A DNA stretch of 64,000 nt from positions 62,001 to 126,000 of the forward strand of contig CAWVRF010001058.1 in the NCBI GenBank assembly GCA_963932465.1, written 5' to 3'. The notes below the pieces were generated by a model, which was given only the letters and a program-made list of their open reading frames with translations, was not told the origin of the DNA and did not search any database. Every line of letters starts with the position of its first letter. The stretch's first letter is position 1. The DNA is from Maratus speciosus (taxonomy: Eukaryota > Arthropoda > Arachnida > Araneae > Salticidae). Both the position numbers and the translations under genes were made by a program. Positions 54,881-64,000 of this stretch are shown here, piece after piece.

Positions 54881-55999
54881 ATTGTTAGAAAATTGATCAG
54901 AAAGAGTTACCGCATATAAAACACACAATATTTATGAATTGAATTCCGGTGCAGGGCTCAAAATTAATTTATTAATAAATAATAAAGCGAAACCGAATAT
55001 ATTGTTTCAACAATCAAAGCATTGTTAGAAAATTCAACAGAATGAGTTACCGCATATAAGACACGCAATATTTATGAATTGAATTCCGGTGCAGGGCTGA
55101 AAATTAATTTCTTAATAAATAATAAAGCGAAACCGAATATATTGTTTCAACAATCAAAGCATTGTTAGAAAATTCATCAGAAAGAGTTACCGCATATAAA
55201 ACACGCAATATTTATGAATTGAATTCCGGTGCAGGTCTGAAAATTAATTTCTTAATAAATAATAAAGCGAAACCGAATATATTGTTTCAACAATCAAAGC
55301 ATTGTTAGAAAATTCATCAGAAAGAGTTACCGCATATAAAACACGCAATATTTATGAATTGAATTCCGGTGCAGGGCTGAAAATTAATTTCTTAATAAAT
55401 AATAAAGCGAAACCGAATATATTGTTTCAACAATCAAAGCATTGTTAGAAAATTCATCAGAAAGAGTTACCGCATATAAAACACGCAATATTTATGAATT
55501 GAATTCCGGTGCAGGTCTGAAAATTATTTTCTTAATAAATAATAAAGCGAAACCGAATATATTGTTTAACAATCAAAGCATTGTTAGAAAATTCATCAGA
55601 AAGAGTTACCGCATATAAAACACGCAATATTTATGAATTGAATTCCGGTGCAGGGCTGAAAATTAATTTCTTAATAAATAATAAAGCGAAACCGAATATA
55701 TTGTTTCAACAATCAAAGCATTGTTAGAAAATTCATCAGAAAGAGTTACCGCATATAAAACACGCAATATTTATGAATTGAATTCCGGTGCAGGGCTGAA
55801 AATTAATTTCTTAATAAATAATAAAGCTAAACCGAATATATTGTTTCAACAATCAAAGCATTGTTAGAAAATTCATCAGAAAGAGTTACCGCATATAAAA
55901 CACGCAATATTTATGAATTGAATTCCGGTGCAGGGCTGAAAATTAATTTCTTAGTAAATAATAAAGCGAAACCGAATATATTGTTTAAACAATCAAAGC
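54881..55999 (+). repeat. Cassette F, representative copy (eight monomers)
   Basis: Cassette F opens with a monomer carrying TTGATCAG and ACACACAAT, followed by a type B unit, GGTCTG and GGGCTG units, then a 139-bp unit with ATTATTTTCTT and ATTGTTTAACAAT, then AAAGCTAAACC. In other copies GCACTGTTAG, CAACGC and GTGCTGGGCTC follow. The opening monomer is at 1302, 26639, 39239, 54881, 60759 and 62436, with a variant (TTTATCAG, GAGCTACC) at 20900. In the copy shown the end is truncated: the AAAGCTAAACC unit leads into a unit with GGGCTG joined to TTAGTAAAT and the PmeI palindrome, which looks like a crossover product. Confidence 0.75.
55441..55579 (+). repeat. 139-bp monomer (TTTAAC class)
   Basis: It has the 1-bp deletion with AATTATTTTCTT, inside the cassette F copy that opens at 54881. 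Confidence 0.93.
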
Positions 56000-58900
56000 A
56001 TTGTTAGAAATTTCATCAGAAAGAGTTACCGTATATAAAACACGCAATATTTATGAATTGAATTCCGGTGCAGGGCTGAAAATTAATTTCTTAATAAATA
56101 ATAAAGCGAAACCGAATATATTGTTTCAACAATCAAAGCATTGTTAGAAAATTCATCAGAAAGAGTTACCGCATATAAAACACGCAATATTTATGAATTG
56201 AATTCCGGTGCAGGTCTGAAAATTAATTTCTTAATAAATAATAAAGCGAAACCGAATATATTGTTTCAACAATCAAAGCATTGTTAGAAAATTCATCAGA
56301 AAGAGTTACCGCATATAAAACACGCAATATTTATGAATTGAATTCCGGTGCAGGGCTGAAAATTAATTTCTTAATAAATAATAAAGCGAAACCGAATATA
56401 TTGTTTCAACAATCAAAGCATTGTTAGAAAATTCATCAGAAAGAGTTACCGCATATAAAACACGCAATATTTATGAATTGAATTCCGGTGCAGGGCTCAA
56501 AATTAATTTATTATTAAATAATAAAGCGAAACAGAATATATTGTTTCAACAATCAAAGCATTGTTAGAAAATTCATCAGAAAGAGTTACCGCATATAAAA
56601 CACGCAATATTTATGAATTGAATCCCGGTGCAGGGCTCAGAATTAATTTCTTAGTAAATAATAAAGCGAAACCGAATATATTGTTTAAACAATCAAAGCA
56701 TTGTTAGAAATTTCAGCAGAAAGAGTTACCGCATATAAAACACGCAATATTTATGAATTGAATTCCGGTGCAGGGCTCAAAATTAATTTATTATTAAATA
56801 ATAAAGCGAAACCGAATATATTGTTTCAACAATCAAAGCATTGTTAGAAAATTCAACAGAATGAGTTACCGCATATAAGACACGCAATATTTATGAATTG
56901 AATTCCGGTGCAGGGCTGAAAATTAATTTCTTAATAAATAATAAAGCGAAACCGAATATATTGTTTCAACAATCAAAGCATTGTTAGAAAATTCATCAGA
57001 AAGAGTTACCGCATATAAAACACGCAATATTTATGAATTGAATTCCGGTGCAGGTCTGAAAATTAATTTCTTAATAAATAATAAAGCGAAACCGAATATA
57101 TTGTTTCAACAATCAAAGCATTGTTAGAAAATTCATCAGAAAGAGTTACCGCATATAAAACACGCAATATTTATGAATTGAATTCCGGTGCAGGGCTCAA
57201 AATTAATTTATTAATAAATAATAAAGCGAAACCGAATATATTGTTTCAACAATCAAAGCATTGTTAGAAAATTCAACAGAATGTGTTACCGCATATAAGA
57301 CACTCAATATTTATGAATTGAATTCCGGTGCAGGGCTGAAAATTAATTTCTTAATAAATAATAAAGCGAAACCGAATATATTGTTTCAACAATGAAAGCA
57401 TTGTTAGAAAATTCATCAGAAAGAGTTACCGCATATAAAACACGCAATATTTATGAATTGATTTCCGGTGCAGGACTGAAAATTAATTTCTTAATAAATA
57501 ATAAAGCGAAACCGAATATATTGTTTCAACAATCAAAGCATTGTTAGAAAATTCATCAGAAAGAGTTACCGCATATAAAACACGCAATATTTATTAATTG
57601 AATTCCGGTGCAGGGCTGAAAATTAATTTTTTAATAAATAATAAAGCGAAACCGAATATATTGTTTCAACAATGAAAGCATTGTTAGAAAATTCATCAGA
57701 AAGAGTTACCGCATATAAAACACGCAATATTTATTAATTGAATTCCGGTGCAGGGCTGAAAATTAATTTCTTAATAAATAATAAAGCGAAACCGAATATA
57801 TTGTTTCAACAATCAAAGCATTGTTAGAAAATTCATCAGAAAGAGTTACCGCATATAAAACACGCAATATTTATGAATTGAATTCCGGTGCAGGGCTGAA
57901 AATTAATTTCTTAATAAATAATAAAGAGAAACCAAATATATTGTTTCAACAATGAAAGCATTGTTAGAAAATTCAACAGAAAGAGTTACCGCATATAAAA
58001 CACGCAATATTTATGAATTGAATTCCGCTGCAGGGTTCAAAATTAATTTATTAATAAATAATAAAGCGAAACCGAATATATTGTTTCAACAATCAAAGCA
58101 TTGTTAGAAAATTCATCAGAAAGAGTTTCCGCATATAAAACACGCAATATTTATGAATTGAATCCCGGTGCAGGGCTCAAAATTAATTTCTTAGTAAATA
58201 ATAAAGCGAAACCGAATATATTGTTTAAACAATCAAAGCATTGTTAGAAATTTCATCAGAAAGAGTTACCGTATATAAAACACGCAATATTTATGAATTG
58301 AATTCCGGTGCAGCGCTGAAAATTAATTTCTTAATAAATAATAAAGCGAAACCGAATATATTGTTTCAACAATCAAAGCATTGTTAGAAAATTCATCAGA
58401 AAGAGTTACCGCATATAAAACACGCAATATTTATGAATTGAATTCCGGTGCAGGTCTGAAAATTAATTTCTTAATAAATAATAAAGCGAAACCGAATATA
58501 TTGTTTCAACAATCAAAGCATTGTTAGAAAATTCATCAGAAAGAGTTACCGCATATAAAACACGCAATATTTATGAATTGAATTCCGGTGCAGGGCTGAA
58601 AATTAATTTCTTAATAAATAATAAAGCGAAACCGAATATATTGTTTCAACAATCAAAGCATTGTTAGAAAATTCATCAGAAAGAGTTACCGCATATAAAA
58701 CACGCAATATTTATGAATTGAATTCCGGTGCAGGGCTCAAAATTAATTTATTATTAAATAATAAAGCGAAACAGAATATATTGTTTCAACAATCAAAGCA
58801 TTGTTAGAAAATTCATCAGAAAGAGTTACCGCATATAAAACACGCAATATTTATGAATTGAATCCCGGTGCAGGGCTCAGAATTAATTTCTTAGTAAATA

Positions 58901-60479
58901 ATAAAGCGAAACCGAATATATTGTTTAAACAATCAAAGCATTGTTAGAAATTTCAGCAGAAAGAGTTACCGCATATAAAACACGCAATATTTATGAATTG
59001 AATTCCGGTGCAGGGCTCAAAATTAACTTATTAATAAATAATAAAGCGAAACCGAATATATTGTTTCAACAATCAAAGCATTGTTAGAAAATTCAACAGA
59101 ATGAGTTACCGCATATAAGACACGCAATATTTATGAATTGAATTCCGGTGCAGGGCTGAAAATTAATTTCTTAATAAATAATAAAGCGAAACCGAATATA
59201 TTGTTTCAACAATCAAAGCATTGTTAGAAAATTCATCAGAAAGAGTTACCGCATATAAAACACGCAATATTTATGAATTGAATTCCGGTGCAGGTCTGAA
59301 AATTAATTTCTTAATAAATAATAAAGCGAAACCGAATATATTGTTTCAACAATCAAAGCATTGTTAGAAAATTCATCAGAAAGAGTTACCGCATATAAAA
59401 CACGCAATATTTATGAATTGAATTCCGGTGCAGGGCTCAAAATTAATTTATTAATAAATAATAAAGCGAAACCGAATATATTGTTTCAACAATCAAAGCA
59501 TTGTTAGAAAATTCAACAGAATGTGTTACCGCATATAAGACACGCAATATTTATGAATTGAATTCCGGTGCAGGGCTGAAAATTAATTTCTTAATAAATA
59601 ATAAAGCGAAACCGAATATATTGTTTCAACAATCAAAGCATTGTTAGAAAATTCATCAGAAAGAGTTACCGCATATAAAACACGCAATATTTATGAATTG
59701 AATTCCGGTGCAGGGCTGAAAATTAATTTCTTAATAAATAATAAAGCGAAACCGAATATATTGTTTCAACAATGAAAGCATTGTTAGAAAATTCATCAGA
59801 AAGAGTTACCGCATATAAAACACGCAATATTTATGAATTGATTTCCGGTGCAGGACTGAAAATTAATTTCTTAATAAATAATAAAGCGAAACCGAATATA
59901 TTGTTTCAACAATCAAAGCATTGTTAGAAAATTCATCAGAAAGAGTTACCGCATATAAAACACGCAATATTTATTAATTGAATTCCGGTGCAGGGCTGAA
60001 AATTAATTTTTTAATAAATAATAAAGCGAAACCGAATATATTGTTTCAACAATGAAAGCATTGTTAGAAAATTCATCAGAAAGAGTTACCGCATATAAAA
60101 CACGCAATATTTATGAATTGAATTCCGGTGCAGGGCTCAAAATTAATTAATTAATAAATAATAAAGCGAAACCGAATATATTGTTTCAACAATCAAAGCA
60201 TTGTTAGAAAATTCAACAGAATGAGTTACCGCATATAAGACACGCAATATTTATGAATTGAATTCCGGTGCAGGGCTGAAAATTAATTTCTTAGTAAATA
60301 ATAAAGCGAAACCGAATATATTGTTTAAACAATCAAAGCATTGTTAGAAATTTCATCAGAAAGAGTTACCGTATATAAAACACGCAATATTTATGAATTG
60401 AATTCCGGTGCAGGGCTCAAAATTAATTTATTAATAAATAATAAAGCGAAACCGAATATATTGTTTCAACAATCAAAGC

Positions 60480-60618
60480 ATTGTTAGAAAATTCAACAGA
60501 ATGAGTTACCGCATATAAGACACGCAATATTTATGAATTGAATTCCGGTGCAGGGCTGAAAATTAATTTCTTAATAAATAATAAACGAAACCGAATATAT
60601 TGTTTCAACAATCAAAGC
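60480..60618 (+). repeat. 139-bp monomer (AAACG class)
   Basis: This type B unit reads AATAAACGAAACC where others read AATAAAGCGAAACC, losing one G. It is one of three such units, all in the last 3.7 kb. Confidence 0.93.
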
Positions 60619-61318
60619 ATTGTTAGAAAATTCATCAGAAAGAGTTACCGCATATAAAACACGCAATATTTATGAATTGAATTCCGGTGCAGGTCTGAAA
60701 ATTAATTTCTTAATAAATAATAAAGCGAAACCGAATATATTGTTTCAACAATCAAAGCATTGTTAGAAAATTGATCAGAAAGAGTTACCGCATATAAAAC
60801 ACACAATATTTATGAATTGAATTCCGGTGCAGGGCTCAAAATTAATTTATTAATAAATAATAAAGCGAAACCGAATATATTGTTTCAACAATCAAAGCAT
60901 TGTTAGAAAATTCAACAGAATGAGTTACCGCATATAAGACACGCAATATTTATGAATTGAATTCCGGTGCAGGGCTGAAAATTAATTTCTTAATAAATAA
61001 TAAAGCGAAACCGAATATATTGTTTCAACAATCAAAGCATTGTTAGAAAATTCATCAGAAAGAGTTACCGCATATAAAACACGCAATATTTATGAATTGA
61101 ATTCCGGTGCAGGTCTGAAAATTAATTTCTTAATAAATAATAAAGCGAAACCGAATATATTGTTTCAACAATCAAAGCATTGTTAGAAAATTCATCAGAA
61201 AGAATTACCGCATATAAAACACGCAATATTTATGAATTGAATTCCGGTGCAGGGCTGAAAATTAATTTCTTAATAAATAATAAAGCGAAACCGAATATAT
61301 TGTTTCAACAATCAAAGC

Positions 61319-61457
61319 ATTGTTAGAAAATTCATCAGAAAGAGTTACCGCATATAAAACACGCAATATTTATGAATTGAATTCCGGTGCAGGTCTGAAA
61401 ATTATTTTCTTAATAAATAATAAAGCGAAACCGAATATATTGTTTAACAATCAAAGC
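61319..61457 (+). repeat. 139-bp monomer (TTTAAC class)
   Basis: It has the 1-bp deletion with AATTATTTTCTT, in the left copy of the 1,677-bp duplication. Confidence 0.93.
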
Positions 61458-61877
61458 ATTGTTAGAAAATTCATCAGAAAGAGTTACCGCATATAAAACA
61501 CGCAATATTTATGAATTGAATTCCGGTGCAGGGCTGAAAATTAATTTCTTAATAAATAATAAAGCGAAACCGAATATATTGTTTCAACAATCAAAGCATT
61601 GTTAGAAAATTCATCAGAAAGAGTTACCGCATATAAAACACGCAATATTTATGAATTGAATTCCGGTGCAGGGCTGAAAATTAATTTCTTAATAAATAAT
61701 AAAGCTAAACCGAATATATTGTTTCAACAATCAAAGCACTGTTAGAAAATTCATCAGAAAGAGTTACCGCATATAAAACACGCAATATTTATGAATTGAA
61801 TTCCGGTGCAGGGCTGAAAATTAATTTCTTAATAAATAATAAAGCGAAACCGAATATATTGTTTCAACAATCAACGC

Positions 61878-62016
61878 ATTGTTAGAAAATTCAACAGAAT
61901 GAGTTACCGCATATAAGACACGCAATATTTATGAATTGAATTCCGGTGCAGGGCTGAAAATTAATTTCTTAATAAATAATAAACGAAACCGAATATATTG
62001 TTTCAACAATCAAAGC
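61878..62016 (+). repeat. 139-bp monomer (AAACG class)
   Basis: It has the same G deletion in a type B unit. It follows CAACGC, where other cassette F copies continue with a type A unit, so it marks the joint of the 1,677-bp duplication. Confidence 0.93.
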
Positions 62017-62156
62017 ATTGTTAGAAATTTCATCAGAAAGAGTTACCGTATATAAAACACGCAATATTTATGAATTGAATTCCGGTGCAGGGCTCAAAAT
62101 TAATTTATTAATAAATAATAAAGCGAAACCGAATATATTGTTTCAACAATCAAAGC

Positions 62157-62295
62157 ATTGTTAGAAAATTCAACAGAATGAGTTACCGCATATAAGACAC
62201 GCAATATTTATGAATTGAATTCCGGTGCAGGGCTGAAAATTAATTTCTTAATAAATAATAAACGAAACCGAATATATTGTTTCAACAATCAAAGC
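62157..62295 (+). repeat. 139-bp monomer (AAACG class)
   Basis: It has the same G deletion. It is the duplicate of 60480..60618 in the right copy, and lies two monomers after 61878..62016. Confidence 0.93.
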
Positions 62296-62995
62296 ATTGT
62301 TAGAAAATTCATCAGAAAGAGTTACCGCATATAAAACACGCAATATTTATGAATTGAATTCCGGTGCAGGTCTGAAAATTAATTTCTTAATAAATAATAA
62401 AGCGAAACCGAATATATTGTTTCAACAATCAAAGCATTGTTAGAAAATTGATCAGAAAGAGTTACCGCATATAAAACACACAATATTTATGAATTGAATT
62501 CCGGTGCAGGGCTCAAAATTAATTTATTAATAAATAATAAAGCGAAACCGAATATATTGTTTCAACAATCAAAGCATTGTTAGAAAATTCAACAGAATGA
62601 GTTACCGCATATAAGACACGCAATATTTATGAATTGAATTCCGGTGCAGGGCTGAAAATTAATTTCTTAATAAATAATAAAGCGAAACCGAATATATTGT
62701 TTCAACAATCAAAGCATTGTTAGAAAATTCATCAGAAAGAGTTACCGCATATAAAACACGCAATATTTATGAATTGAATTCCGGTGCAGGTCTGAAAATT
62801 AATTTCTTAATAAATAATAAAGCGAAACCGAATATATTGTTTCAACAATCAAAGCATTGTTAGAAAATTCATCAGAAAGAATTACCGCATATAAAACACG
62901 CAATATTTATGAATTGAATTCCGGTGCAGGGCTGAAAATTAATTTCTTAATAAATAATAAAGCGAAACCGAATATATTGTTTCAACAATCAAAGC

Positions 62996-63134
62996 ATTGT
63001 TAGAAAATTCATCAGAAAGAGTTACCGCATATAAAACACGCAATATTTATGAATTGAATTCCGGTGCAGGTCTGAAAATTATTTTCTTAATAAATAATAA
63101 AGCGAAACCGAATATATTGTTTAACAATCAAAGC
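62996..63134 (+). repeat. 139-bp monomer (TTTAAC class)
   Basis: It has the 1-bp deletion with AATTATTTTCTT, in the right copy of the 1,677-bp duplication. Confidence 0.93.
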
Positions 63135-64000
63135 ATTGTTAGAAAATTCATCAGAAAGAGTTACCGCATATAAAACACGCAATATTTATGAATTGAATTC
63201 CGGTGCAGGGCTGAAAATTAATTTCTTAATAAATAATAAAGCGAAACCGAATATATTGTTTCAACAATCAAAGCATTGTTAGAAAATTCATCAGAAAGAG
63301 TTACCGCATATAAAACACGCAATATTTATGAATTGAATTCCGGTGCAGGGCTGAAAATTAATTTCTTAATAAATAATAAAGCTAAACCGAATATATTGTT
63401 TCAACAATCAAAGCACTGTTAGAAAATTCATCAGAAAGAGTTACCGCATATAAAACACGCAATATTTATGAATTGAATTCCGGTGCAGGGCTGAAAATTA
63501 ATTTCTTAATAAATAATAAAGCGAAACCGAATATATTGTTTCAACAATCAACGCATTGTTAGAAAATTCATCAGAAAGAGTTACCGCATATAAAACACGC
63601 AATATTTATGAATTGAATTCCGGTGCTGGGCTCAAAATTAATTTATTATTAAATAATAAAGCGAAACCGAATATATTGTTTCAACAATCAAAGCATTGTT
63701 AGAAAATTCATCAGAAAGAGTTACCGCATATAAAACACGCAATATTTATGAATTGAATCCCGGTGCAGGGCTCAAAATTAATTTCTTAGTAAATAATAAA
63801 GCGAAACCGAATATATTGTTTAAACAATCAAAGCATTGTTAGAAATTTCATCAGAAAGAGTTACCGCATATAAAACACGCAATATTTATGAATTGAATTC
63901 CGGTGCAGGGCTCAAAATTAATTTATTAATAAATAATAAAGCGAAACCGAATATATTGTTTCAACAATCAAAGCAATCTTAGAAAATTCAACAGAATGAG

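Larger units (their letters stand above)
60340..62016 (+). repeat. 12-monomer tandem duplication near the right edge, left copy (1,677 bp)
   Basis: This contains a CCGTATATAAAAC unit, a type B unit with the 1-bp AAACG deletion, cassette F with its TTGATCAG opener, GAATTACCG (61201), the ATTATTTTC / TTTAACAAT 139-bp unit, AAAGCTAAACC, GCACTGTTAG and CAACGC. The same series starts again at 62017. Three 1-bp deletions in the unit explain the 1,677-bp period (1,680 minus 3). I saw no mismatch over the first 11 monomers. The last monomer (61878..62016) is a second copy of the AAACG-deleted type B unit, which suggests that the crossover took place between such units. Confidence 0.88.
62017..63554 (+). 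repeat. 12-monomer tandem duplication, right copy (11 monomers retained)
   Basis: This matches 60340..61877 at an offset of 1,677 bp, including the two 1-bp deletions (near 62262 and 63123) and the GAATTACCG change (62881). Beyond 63554 it continues with an ordinary type A unit (TTCATCAGAAAGAG) followed by GTGCTGGGCTC, the usual continuation of cassette F at 27.2 and 39.8 kb. The left copy has instead jumped to a deleted type B unit. Confidence 0.88.
1..64000. repeat. Tandem satellite DNA array, 140-bp monomer, head to tail
   Basis: The whole window repeats a 140-bp unit without interruption or inversion. Taking the ATTGTT motif as unit start, the first complete unit begins at 43 and the last ends at 63974. 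That span of 63,932 bp is 457 units: 445 of 140 bp, ten of 139 bp, one of 120 bp and one of 122 bp, which sums exactly. The edges hold partial units (1..42 and 63975..64000), so both array ends lie outside. Most monomers differ from the consensus at only a few positions, and many differences are shared by monomers at fixed spacings, giving higher-order structure. No coding gene, RNA gene, mobile element or unique spacer was seen. Arrays like this are known from eukaryotic centromeric and pericentromeric heterochromatin; which of these applies here is not shown by the sequence. Family and species were not recognised. Confidence 0.98.

Noticed and set aside
1..64000. CRISPR array
   Set aside because: The period is 140 bp and the whole unit is conserved. 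There are no short repeats separated by unique spacers and no cas genes.
1..64000. Transposon-derived ends, target-site duplications or inverted monomers inside the array
   Set aside because: All 457 units are in one orientation and the 140-bp phase is broken only by the twelve small deletions listed. There is no insertion of foreign sequence.
63961..64000. Change at AAGCAATCTTAG near the right edge as a possible array boundary
   Set aside because: The following bases return to an ordinary type B start (TTCAACAGAATGAG), so it is a variant at one junction, not the array end.

Overview
The whole window is one uninterrupted satellite DNA array. It holds 457 complete head-to-tail copies of a 140-bp monomer (43..63974), with partial units of 42 bp at the left edge and 26 bp at the right edge. 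Every copy has the same orientation. I see no unique sequence, gene, RNA gene, transposon, CRISPR array or array boundary, so the array continues past both ends. The consensus monomer, seen exactly at 2281..2420, is about 29% G+C (41 of 140 bases). It carries EcoRI (GAATTC), SspI (AATATT) and VspI (ATTAAT) sites. The length accounting closes exactly: 445 monomers of 140 bp, ten of 139 bp, one of 120 bp and one of 122 bp. All length changes are deletions.

This is typical of eukaryotic (peri)centromeric or heterochromatic satellite DNA, probably from a long-read assembly. I cannot name the species. CpG is not depleted (5 per monomer against about 3 expected), which leans towards an organism without strong germline CpG methylation, such as many invertebrates. 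That is an inference. No alpha-satellite or CENP-B-box signature is visible.

Layout. At 2.4-10.1 kb, copies of a 16-monomer cassette (about 2,240 bp) predominate. From 10.1-19 kb there are a 13-monomer step and a 24-monomer (3,360-bp) tandem duplication, 12360..15590 versus 15720..18950. From 22.6-45.5 kb a block of about 10.34 kb occurs twice at an offset of exactly 12,600 bp (90 monomers), with only four mismatches found by eye. The 2.3-kb piece between the two copies recurs at an offset of exactly 14,000 bp, at 46.9-49.3 kb. A further 2.7-kb block at 48.7-51.4 kb copies 40.2-42.9 kb at an offset of 8,540 bp. From 52-56 kb there are two internally deleted monomers and small local duplications. 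The array ends with a 1,677-bp tandem duplication at 60.3-63.6 kb.

At least three recurring cassettes, each marked by linked diagnostic variants, are shuffled through the window in whole-monomer register. This is the expected outcome of unequal crossover or conversion. The five longest open frames are simply satellite monomers in which the recurrent stop codon is mutated or deleted. I do not regard any of them as genes, and I find no undescribed functional system here. The points worth checking are the mosaic higher-order structure, the conserved dyad at the monomer junction with its perfect-palindrome (PmeI) variant, and whether the near-identical 10-kb copies are real or an assembly artefact.
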